Below are positions 8,711-15,212 of a stretch of 64,000 nucleotides of DNA, piece after piece; within the stretch, counting starts at the first letter, position 1, and each line of letters begins with the position of its first letter. Source of the stretch: Paucibacter_B soli (GTDB lineage Bacteria > Pseudomonadota > Gammaproteobacteria > Burkholderiales > Burkholderiaceae_C). The stretch covers positions 186,001-250,000 of the forward strand of contig NZ_JBBHJW010000004.1 of assembly GCF_037482845.1 (NCBI RefSeq), read 5' to 3'. The notes under the pieces are model-generated. The model made no database searches and had not been told where the DNA came from. It saw only the letters and a program-made list of their open reading frames with translations. The position numbers and the translations under genes were made by a program.

Positions 8711-9844
8711 CTAGCGGCTGAGTCCGCGCGCCGCGATCTCCCACAGCGCCTCGACCCGCCCGGCGCGCACCGCCACCAGCTGATCGTGCAGGTTCAGCGT
8801 CGGGTCGCAATGCCCGGGCACCAGCAGCAGCTGGCTGCCCAGCGCGGGCGGCGCCATGTTGTCGCTCTCCAGGATGCCATGCTCGTCATTGGCCGACACA
8901 TAACGCAGCTGCGGCTGGCCCCAGACGGCGGGCAGGCCCGAGTCGGTGGCGAGGGACTTGAGGCCGGCGTCGAGCACGCAGCGCCGCCCATGGGCCCAGC
9001 TCGCCACGCTCATCACCGTGCTGGCGAGGAACAGGCTGTGCTCGAAGCGCAGCGCGCCCGCAAGCTCATTGCGGCCGTAGTCACCGTCCATGAAGACATA
9101 GGAGCCCGGCTGCACCTCGGTGTAGACGCCGCTGGCCAGGTCGAACTCGACGCTGCCGGTGCCACCACCGGTGACGAGCTCGCAACGCTGCCCCGCGGCC
9201 GCCAGCGCCGCCACCACCGCCCCCGCGCGCTCGGCGGCCAGCGCCGCGGCGGCGCGGCGTTCGGCATGGCTGCGCAGGTGCTGGATAGCTCCCTGGTAGG
9301 CCTGCAGGCCGGCAAAGCGCAGCTGCGGCTGCGCCGTCAGGGCGTCGAGCAGGCGCAGCACCGCGGGCGCATCGTCCACGCCGCAGCGGTGCTGGCCGAT
9401 ATTGATCTCCACCAGCACATCGAGCCGGCTGGCGGCCGCGCGCGTGGCGGCCGCCAGCATCTCGATCTGCTGCAGATGGTCGACGCAGACGCTCATGCGC
9501 GCGTGCAGGGCCAGCTGGGCCAGCAGGGCCGCCTTGGCGGCGCCGCCGATCTCATTGCTGATGTGGATGTCGCGTACCCCGGCCTGCACAAAGGGCAGGG
9601 CCTCGCTGACCTTCTGGCAGCAGATGCCCTGCGCGCCGCGCTGCAGCTGGGCCAGCGCGATGGCCGGGCATTTATGCGCCTTGGCATGCGGGCGCAGCGC
9701 CACACCGGCGGCGCTGGCGGCGGCCTGCATGCGATCCAGATTGCGCTCGAAGGCATCCAGCTCCAGCAGCAGGGCGGGGGTGTCGATGGCGGCGAGCGGG
9801 TCGCCGATGCGGGCCGGGGGCGGCAGGGTGAGGGCTTGCGTCAT
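8711..9844 (-). CDS. DSD1-family PLP-dependent D-amino-acid lyase/aldolase
   Basis: A 377-residue fold-type III PLP enzyme of the D-serine dehydratase (DSD1) / D-threonine aldolase / 3-hydroxy-D-aspartate aldolase group. The alanine-racemase-like barrel is at the N-terminus, with the likely PLP lysine in RPHAKAHKC. A glycine-rich phosphate-binding stretch (TGGGTGS) follows, and the C-terminal metal site is HCDPT followed by NLHD (His and Cys/Asp ligands). The family cleaves or deaminates D-beta-hydroxy amino acids using PLP plus a divalent metal; the exact substrate cannot be told from sequence. The ATG at 9844 is only 20 bases from the edge of the hairpin element, so this element forms its immediate upstream region, and no clear ribosome site is visible. 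Confidence 0.85.
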   Translation of the reverse strand: MTQALTLPPPARIGDPLAAIDTPALLLELDAFERNLDRMQAAASAAGVALRPHAKAHKCPAIALAQLQRGAQGICCQKVSEALPFVQAGVRDIHISNEIGGAAKAALLAQLALHARMSVCVDHLQQIEMLAAATRAAASRLDVLVEINIGQHRCGVDDAPAVLRLLDALTAQPQLRFAGLQAYQGAIQHLRSHAERRAAAALAAERAGAVVAALAAAGQRCELVTGGGTGSVEFDLASGVYTEVQPGSYVFMDGDYGRNELAGALRFEHSLFLASTVMSVASWAHGRRCVLDAGLKSLATDSGLPAVWGQPQLRYVSANDEHGILESDNMAPPALGSQLLLVPGHCDPTLNLHDQLVAVRAGRVEALWEIAARGLSR

Positions 9845-9864
9845 GTGGCTGCGCCCAGGGGCGA

Positions 9865-10136
9865 CTAGGGCCTGTTAACACTAAGTTTGCCCGTGCGAAC
9901 GGGGCCGGCAGGGCCCAGGTCTAGGCGGACGACGAAGCCCAGGCTGGTTGCCTGGGCGAGGAGTTCAACGACGAGATGGGCCCTGCCAGCCCCGTTCCCT
10001 TCGGGTTGCCACCAGAAAAGCCGTGCACGTCGTTGCAAAGCCTCGCCGGGGGAGCTACCCCGGCTTCGATTTGCGCCTAGTTCACGGCTTTTCTGGTGGC
10101 AACGCATCGGGCAAATTTAGTGTTAACAGGCCCTAG
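9865..10136. mobile_element. MITE-like element with terminal inverted repeats and nested hairpins
   Basis: A 272-bp non-coding element. Its ends are 29-bp inverted repeats (9865-9893 and 10108-10136), beginning CTAGGGCCTGTTAACACTAA, with one mismatch. Inside are two further long hairpins: 9897-9917 with 9977-9997 (21 bp, one mismatch) and 10005-10025 with 10083-10103 (21 bp, perfect). Each inner hairpin carries a small 7-bp hairpin near its loop (9937-9943/9951-9957 and 10045-10051/10058-10064). The whole can fold as a cloverleaf. CTAG at both ends could be a target duplication. There is no transposase inside, so mobility in trans by an IS5-like or similar enzyme is inference. It sits 20 bp upstream of the DSD1-family start and 1 bp from the stop of the small gene on the other side. 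Confidence 0.8.
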
Positions 10137-10137
10137 T

Positions 10138-10362
10138 TCAGCTCGCCATTCTGCGCTGCCCCGGCAGCCCCAGCACCAGGCTGGAGAGATAGCTGTCGGG
10201 GTGGCGCGGCAGCAGGCGCAGCTCGCAGCTGCCCGGCACGCGGCTGGCCTGCGGGTCACGCCGGCGCGCTTCGGCCTCGGTGAGGCGGCACAGCGATTGC
10301 CTGCGCCGGCCGGTCTCAGGGTCGCGTAGCAGCCAGTGCCAGAATTCAACGGTCTTGCTCAT
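10138..10362 (-). CDS. Small conserved hypothetical protein, second gene of a LexA-linked pair
   Basis: A 74-residue basic protein starting MSKTVEFWHWLLRD and containing 'DPETGRRRQSLCRLTEAEA'. The pattern of FWHW followed by DPxTGxxR resembles short hypothetical proteins that are common in Burkholderiales; no function is known to me. It follows the 93-residue gene by 41 bases on the same strand, and its stop is 1 base from the hairpin element. There is no signal peptide or membrane segment. The ribosome site is weak (GAAGAT region), so translation may be coupled to the upstream gene. Confidence 0.6.
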   Translation of the reverse strand: MSKTVEFWHWLLRDPETGRRRQSLCRLTEAEARRRDPQASRVPGSCELRLLPRHPDSYLSSLVLGLPGQRRMAS

Positions 10363-10403
10363 GGGGCTATCTTCGTGGCCGGCTGGCTCATGGCGTGAGC
10401 CAG

Positions 10404-10682
10404 TCAGAGCATCAGTTCGGGCGCGCGTTCGGGCTGGTCTTCATCGGCCGCCGTCTGCCAATGGCCGGCCGGGCGCAGCGGCGCCAGGGCTGCCTCGGTC
10501 AGGCCACGCTCGAACAAGGCGTTCAGGCTCGCATCGGCGCGTATGCGCTGCAGTGCGGCCTGGATGCCTGCGGCGAACTGCGGCCGCAGCCGCGCCAGCA
10601 CCAGCAACTGCGAACCATGGCGCTGGGGCAGGACCTGCCACCAGGCCAGGATGCTGGCGGGATCGTTCAGATTCAGGATCAT
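10404..10682 (-). CDS. Small unknown protein directly behind a LexA box
   Basis: A 93-residue protein, start ATG 10682 chosen because GAGGAG lies 8 bases upstream; the frame also extends further up across the operator, which is not credible as coding. It begins MILNLNDPASILAWW and has an amphipathic helical middle (VLARLRPQFAAGIQAALQRI) and an acidic, proline-containing tail. No enzyme motif is seen. A consensus LexA site lies 44-59 bases upstream of the start, so the gene is probably part of the SOS regulon. Candidate roles are inhibition of division or a repair accessory, but this is inference only. I do not recognise the family. Confidence 0.62.
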   Translation of the reverse strand: MILNLNDPASILAWWQVLPQRHGSQLLVLARLRPQFAAGIQAALQRIRADASLNALFERGLTEAALAPLRPAGHWQTAADEDQPERAPELML

Positions 10683-10725
10683 GTTGGCGCTCCTCGAACG
10701 GGGCGGCACGGTGGCCGCGTTGATG

Positions 10726-10741
10726 CTGTACGAATATACAG
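10726..10741. promoter_or_regulatory. LexA-box (SOS operator)
   Basis: The site reads CTGTACGAATATACAG, an exact CTGT-N8-ACAG palindrome, extended by TG before and TA after (10724-10743). On the minus strand it contains TATATT as a likely -10, with TTCTCA about 18 bases upstream as a weak -35. Repressor binding would therefore block transcription towards the 93-residue gene. The site also lies about 105 bp before the plus-strand BNR-propeller gene, but no good plus-strand promoter overlaps it. Confidence 0.75.
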
Positions 10742-10846
10742 TAGTTTGCGAAGGAGTGAGAATCTCTTCGCGCCGCGGGTCGAAACAGGCCGTGCGGCTG
10801 CGTCGTGAGCCGAGTCCCATCCGTCTGCCCTCAGCAAGGAGCCGCC

Positions 10847-12040
10847 ATGAGCCGAACCGCCACTTCCTCATCCCCTGCCACCGAACGCAAGGCCGCCACG
10901 CGCCTGCTGCTGCTGGTGGCGACGCGCAAGGGGGCCTGGCTGTTCCACAGCGATGCCAGGCGCAAGACCTGGACGGCCGATGGCCCGCATTTCCTGGGCC
11001 ACACCATCAGCCATCTGCAGCTGGATCCACGCGACGGCCGCACCCTGCTGGCCGCGGCCAAGACCGGCCACCTCGGCCCGACGATTTTTCGCTCCACCAA
11101 TCTGGGGCGCAGCTGGAAGGAGGCGCAGCAACCGCCCGCCTTCGCCCAGACCAGCGCTGACGGCCTGCCGGGCCGCGCCGTGGACCATGTGTTCTGGCTG
11201 ACGCCTGGCCACGCCAGCGAGCGCGGCAGCTGGTATGCCGGCACCTCGCCGCAAGGCCTGTTTCGCTCGGAGGATGGCGGCGTCAGCTGGCTGCCGCTGC
11301 CCGCCGTCAATGACAACGCGCAGCTGCGCGAATGGATGGGCACGGTGCAGGACGGCACGCCGGACGGGCCCAAGCTGCATTCGGTGATCGTCGATCCACG
11401 CGATCCGAAACACCTGTACTTCGGCATGTCGGGTGGCGGCGTGCACGAGTCGCGCGACGGCGGCGCCAGCTGGTCCACCCTGATCCAGGGCCTGGAGGTG
11501 GTGGAGGGCTTCGATCCCGCCACCGTCACCTTTCACGACCCGCATTGCCTGCGGCTATGCCCCAGCATGCCCGATCGGCTCTACCAGCAGAACCATTGCG
11601 GCATCTACCGGATCGACCGCTCGGACGGCCCGGCGGGCGATATGTGGCAGCGCATAGGCCGCAAGATGCCCAAGCGCGTGGGCGACGCGGGCTTCCCCAT
11701 GGTGGTGCACCCGCGCGATGCCGACACCGCCTGGGTCTTCCCCATGGATGCCGCCACCGTCTGGCCGCGCACCAGCCCGGCCGGGCGGCCGGCCGCGTAT
11801 GTGACGCGTAATGCCGGCAAGAGCTGGCAGCGGCTGGACCAGGGCCTGCCGGAGAGCCAGGCCTGGTGGACCGTGAAGCGCCAGGCCATGACGGTGGACG
11901 CGCAGGCCAGGCCGGCGCTCTATCTGGGCACCACCAGCGGCGAGTTGTGGATGGGCAGGGACGAAGGCGCGCGCTGGAGCAATATCGCCCGCCACCTGCC
12001 CGAGATCTACGCCGTGGAAGTGGCCGAGCTGCGCGTATGA
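10847..12040 (+). CDS. BNR/sialidase-like beta-propeller protein
   Basis: A 397-residue cytosolic protein; ATG 10847 is preceded by AAGGAG and no signal peptide follows. Repeated Asp-box-like motifs mark a BNR/YCF48-like propeller: 'STNLGRSW', 'SEDGGVSW', 'SRDGGASW', 'TRNAGKSW'. The catalytic residues of true sialidases (Arg triad, Tyr/Glu) are not recognisable, so a carbohydrate-hydrolase name from databases should be treated cautiously. Its stop overlaps the start of the ThiS/MoaD-like gene (ATGA at 12037-12040), so the two are translationally coupled. This propeller plus ubiquitin-like carrier pairing is, to my knowledge, recurrent in bacteria but functionally undefined. Confidence 0.8.
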   Translation: MSRTATSSSPATERKAATRLLLLVATRKGAWLFHSDARRKTWTADGPHFLGHTISHLQLDPRDGRTLLAAAKTGHLGPTIFRSTNLGRSWKEAQQPPAFAQTSADGLPGRAVDHVFWLTPGHASERGSWYAGTSPQGLFRSEDGGVSWLPLPAVNDNAQLREWMGTVQDGTPDGPKLHSVIVDPRDPKHLYFGMSGGGVHESRDGGASWSTLIQGLEVVEGFDPATVTFHDPHCLRLCPSMPDRLYQQNHCGIYRIDRSDGPAGDMWQRIGRKMPKRVGDAGFPMVVHPRDADTAWVFPMDAATVWPRTSPAGRPAAYVTRNAGKSWQRLDQGLPESQAWWTVKRQAMTVDAQARPALYLGTTSGELWMGRDEGARWSNIARHLPEIYAVEVAELRV

Positions 12041-12294
12041 AGGTCTTGATCCCCGCAGCGCTGCGCTCATACACCCGCGAGCCGCTGCTGGAGGCCCAAG
12101 GCGATTCGCTGCACGCCATGTTCGCGGACCTGGAGCGCCGCTACCCCGGGCTGCGTTTTCGTGTCGTCGACGAACGCGGCCTTCTGCGGCCCAATATGCG
12201 CATCTTCGTCAACGGGATCGGCGTACGGGAACTCCAGCATGCCTTGAAGCCGGAGGACGCCGTGGCCATCGTGCTGGCCCTCAGTGGCGGTTGA
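12037..12294 (+). CDS. ThiS/MoaD-family sulfur-carrier-like protein
   Basis: An 85-residue beta-grasp (ubiquitin-like) protein ending in ...LALSGG, the C-terminal Gly-Gly that in ThiS and MoaD is adenylated and thiocarboxylated. The order is also typical: N-terminal strand (KVLIPAALRSYT), 'DLERRYPGLRFRV', 'MRIFVNGIGVRELQ', 'DAVAIVLALSGG'. It overlaps the upstream propeller gene by 4 bases. No ThiF/MoeB-like activating enzyme or molybdopterin/thiamine gene is adjacent, so it is not clearly the cofactor-pathway copy and may serve a specialised sulfur-transfer or protein-conjugation role. Confidence 0.8.
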   Translation: MKVLIPAALRSYTREPLLEAQGDSLHAMFADLERRYPGLRFRVVDERGLLRPNMRIFVNGIGVRELQHALKPEDAVAIVLALSGG

Positions 12295-12452
12295 ATCGTG
12301 GGGGTGAGGTGCACTTGAACGCGCCGGCCTCCAGCGACGGGACTGCTTCGAACCCGCGGGCAGGCTTGGCAGCCGCCGCGGCCGAGCCTGGAGGTGACAC
12401 GTTATGTGCAGGTCGCATGGCCAGAACCTCGGCCAGCAGCTTCTCCCCGCCA

Positions 12453-12968
12453 TCACTTCAGGCCGGCAGCGCCCTTGGAACTGCGCGGCATACCGGACCC
12501 GGCGGTGGCCGAGTTCGGGCGCCGGGAGCGCTGCTTGGCTGAGACTGCTTTCACGATGGTGGTCAGAGCCGGCGCCGCGCTGAACGCCGACTCGTAGGGT
12601 GCGACGGCCTGCGCAATGAGTGCCTCGACCTCAGGCGTATTGAGCGTGGCCGGCTGCTTGAGCCGTAAGCCCCTGACTTGCTTGCCCTTGCCATCGAGCA
12701 GACCGCTCGGGTCGTGCAGGGACGCACCGTGGAGGAAAAAGAGCGTGACCCAGCTTGGGTAGGCGGTCACGGACAGGAAGGCGTCTGGCGTGCGCTCGGA
12801 GGGGCTGATGGCGAACACAAGCGCGTTGTAGTTGTCGTAGACCAGCTCAAACCCACGCGGAAACATGGCTCGAAGCCGAGCCCGAGCATCGCGCAGCTGT
12901 GCCTCGATGGAAGGCGTGTACCTGGCAAGGAAGCCGGCAATCTGCGACTCAAGGGCCAGGGTGCTCAT
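12453..12968 (-). CDS. DUF1801-type hypothetical protein
   Basis: A 171-residue soluble protein; ATG 12968 has a GAGAG stretch upstream. Residues about 35-135 match the DUF1801/YdhG-like fold: 'LVYDNYNALVFAISPSE', 'AYPSWVTLFFLHGASL.DPSGLLDGKGKQVRGLRLK'. This family is structurally related to frataxin/YjbR-like folds and has no established activity. The C-terminal 35 residues are basic and low in complexity. It is convergent with the ThiS-like gene, with a 158-bp gap that shows no strong terminator. Confidence 0.75.
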   Translation of the reverse strand: MSTLALESQIAGFLARYTPSIEAQLRDARARLRAMFPRGFELVYDNYNALVFAISPSERTPDAFLSVTAYPSWVTLFFLHGASLHDPSGLLDGKGKQVRGLRLKQPATLNTPEVEALIAQAVAPYESAFSAAPALTTIVKAVSAKQRSRRPNSATAGSGMPRSSKGAAGLK

Positions 12969-13306
12969 GATGCTCTCGCTGTGCGGATGGCTGCGAGCAT
13001 AGGCCATCGTCCAGCCGTGCATGCGAGAAGGCCGGCGGCAGTTGTTCGCAGAGCGCGATGGTCCAGAGGCTTGTGGGCAGCAGGAGCAAGCCGCAATTCA
13101 AAGCGTAGTGCCGGATTGGAGCGAACTTCATACCACACCACGCAGGCGTCAATATCCTTGCCGAAGGCGATCGAGGCGTCGGGCCCGGTGAGCGGAAGCC
13201 TCCTTGAACTTGAGGATGCCCTGATCTCTGGCGCGGTGCACATTTTGATGGTTTGCTAGCGTCGATGGACCCGCTCTGGCAGGCCTTAGGTACATGGGAG
13301 ACAGCC
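12969..13306. other. 338-bp spacer without a supported gene
   Basis: This stretch between the DUF1801 gene and the P450 has mixed codon signal. Short minus-strand frames (for example 12965-13243) lack a ribosome site and recognisable motifs. It may hold gene debris. A weak plus-strand translation signal (GGGAGA) lies just before the P450 start at its right end. Confidence 0.4.
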
Positions 13307-14746
13307 ATGGATAGCGTTGCAGCCGTTCGCGAATACAAGGACCTGCCCGGACCGCCGGGCCTGCCGTTGCTGGGCAATGCGCTGCAGATCGAACCTGCGC
13401 GCTATCACCGTCAGCTGGAGGACTGGGCGCGCGAGTTCGGTCCTATGTACCGGCTGCGGCTCAACGACAGGCGTCTGCTGGTCGTGGCCGACCACGAAGC
13501 CGTTGCCGCCATACTGCGCGAGCGCCCAAACGGCTTTGTGCGCTCGCGCAAACAGCTGGCGATCTGGATCGAGCTGGGCCTGCCGGTGGGCCTGTTTGCG
13601 GCCGAGGGCGAGGTCTGGGCGCGTCAACGCCGCATGGTCATGGCTGGCTTTGACCCCGCCCATGTCAGGCACTACTTCCCCGCCATGCGCAGGGTCGCCG
13701 CGCGGCTGGTCGAGCGCTGGCAAATGGCAGCGCTTGAGAGACAGGCCATCGAGCTGCAGGCCGACCTGATGCGCTACACGGTGGACACCATCGCGGGCCT
13801 GGCCTTTGGCGAAACGGTCGACACCCTGGGCGAGGGCGAAGACGTGATCCAGCGACATCTGAATCTGATCTTCCCCTCGCTCTTCAAGCGCATCCTCGCG
13901 CCGCTGCCGCTGTGGCGCATGCACAAGTCGCGCGCCGATCGCCAGCTCGATACGGCCGTGGCCGAGGTCATGAGCGCGGTGGTCGGCTTCATCGCCAAGG
14001 CCCGCGAACGCCTGGCCGCCGACCCGGCGCGCCGCGCGCAGCCGCCCAATCTGCTCGAGGCCATGCTGGTGGCGGCCGACCAGCCCGACAGCGGCATAGA
14101 CGACCAGCAGGTGGCCGGCAATGTCCTGACCCTGCTGCTGGCCGGCGAGGACACCACGGCCAACACGCTGGCCTGGATGCTGCACCTGCTGTGGCACAAC
14201 CCTGCGGCGCTTGTGCAGGCGCGCCAGGAGGTGCGCACCGTCATCGGCGCGACGCCGCCCGGCGAGATCACGCCGGAGCAACTCGCGGCGCTGGATTACG
14301 TCGAAGCTTGCGCGCATGAAACCATGCGGCTCAAACCGGTGGCGCCGGTGCTGCCCTTGCAGGCTGCGGCCGACACCGTCATCGCCGGCGTGCTGGTGCC
14401 GGCCGAAACCGTAGTCGTGCTGGTGATGAGACACGACAGCATCAGCGCTGAGTACTTCGCCGAGCCAGACCGTTTCCTGCCGGAGCGTTGGCTGGGCGGC
14501 GCGGGCGGCCATGGCGCGCTGGCCCACGATGCCAAGCGCATTGCAATGCCGTTCGGCGCGGGGCCGCGCATATGTCCGGGGCGTTACCTGGCGCTGCTTG
14601 AAATCAAGCTGGCCATGGCCGCATTGCTGAGCCGCTTTGACATCACATCGGTTGCAACGCCAGACGGCCGCGAAGCGCAGGAGCTGATGGCCTTCACGAT
14701 GCAGCCGGTGGGGCTGACCATGAAGCTGCGAGCGCTTGCGCACTGA
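13307..14746 (+). CDS. Cytochrome P450
   Basis: A 479-residue haem monooxygenase. The proline-rich hinge is near the N-terminus (DLPGPPGLPLLGNAL). The I-helix oxygen-activation motif is AGEDTTANT, the K-helix ExxR is ETMRL, and the PERF-like motif is FLPERW. The haem-binding loop is FGAGPRICPG with the thiolate Cys at about residue 423. There is no N-terminal membrane anchor. The closest general type is the CYP4/CYP110-like group of bacterial P450s that act on fatty acids, alkanes or terpenoids; the substrate cannot be assigned. ATG 13307 is preceded by GGGAGA; an earlier ATG at 13265 would add 14 residues. No ferredoxin or reductase is adjacent, but a small cytochrome c follows after 87 bases. 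Confidence 0.9.
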   Translation: MDSVAAVREYKDLPGPPGLPLLGNALQIEPARYHRQLEDWAREFGPMYRLRLNDRRLLVVADHEAVAAILRERPNGFVRSRKQLAIWIELGLPVGLFAAEGEVWARQRRMVMAGFDPAHVRHYFPAMRRVAARLVERWQMAALERQAIELQADLMRYTVDTIAGLAFGETVDTLGEGEDVIQRHLNLIFPSLFKRILAPLPLWRMHKSRADRQLDTAVAEVMSAVVGFIAKARERLAADPARRAQPPNLLEAMLVAADQPDSGIDDQQVAGNVLTLLLAGEDTTANTLAWMLHLLWHNPAALVQARQEVRTVIGATPPGEITPEQLAALDYVEACAHETMRLKPVAPVLPLQAAADTVIAGVLVPAETVVVLVMRHDSISAEYFAEPDRFLPERWLGGAGGHGALAHDAKRIAMPFGAGPRICPGRYLALLEIKLAMAALLSRFDITSVATPDGREAQELMAFTMQPVGLTMKLRALAH

Positions 14747-14833
14747 GTCTGCAAGCGGCAATCCCTGAGCGACATCAAGCATTTGATGCGCCGGCAGGGC
14801 TTACATTGATTGCTGGCCTTAGGAGACATCGCG

Positions 14834-15190
14834 ATGAAGCACGCCCGTCGGATTGGAACTCTTGCTGCAGCCAAGCTGTCGATCCTGGCAGCCACGAGCC
14901 TGTTGCCTTGCGGCGCCCTGGCGCTGGACCCCGCAGCCGCCGAGCAGACGGCGCGCCGCAACGAATGCTTCAAATGCCACGAGACCGGCAGCCTGAAGGA
15001 AGGGCCTTCGTTCAAGTACGTCGCCTGGAAGTACAAGGGCGATGCGGGCGCCGCGTCCCGCATCAACTACCACCTGACCTCGGGCGAGCCCGCCAAGGGC
15101 ACCGATGGAAAATCGGCGCCGCACAAGATCGTCAAGGTCGAGAACGATGCCGAACTGGTCAATCTGATCGAGTGGGTCCTGTCGCAATAG
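14834..15190 (+). CDS. Small monohaem class I cytochrome c
   Basis: A 118-residue periplasmic cytochrome c. The start ATG 14834 has AGGAG upstream, followed by a signal peptide cleaved after about residue 31 (GALALDP). The haem site is CFKCH (Cys45, Cys48, His49). A C-terminal helix with 'NDAELVNLIEWVLSQ' is typical of class I cytochromes; the distal Met ligand is not obvious, so axial ligation may be unusual. It may transfer electrons in respiration or to a periplasmic dehydrogenase. The P450 upstream is on the same strand, but a P450 is cytosolic and a direct partnership is unlikely. Convergent with xdhB, 22 bases away. Confidence 0.82.
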   Translation: MKHARRIGTLAAAKLSILAATSLLPCGALALDPAAAEQTARRNECFKCHETGSLKEGPSFKYVAWKYKGDAGAASRINYHLTSGEPAKGTDGKSAPHKIVKVENDAELVNLIEWVLSQ

Positions 15191-15212
15191 CTGCGACCGA
15201 GCCCAGCGCCGC

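Noticed and set aside
10847..12040. Naming the BNR protein a sialidase
   Set aside because: Asp-box repeats are present but the catalytic Arg triad and Tyr/Glu pair are not recognisable and there is no signal peptide.
12965..13243. A 92-codon minus-strand frame in the spacer before the P450
   Set aside because: No ribosome site, no motif, and it overlaps the start of the DUF1801 gene; at most gene debris.
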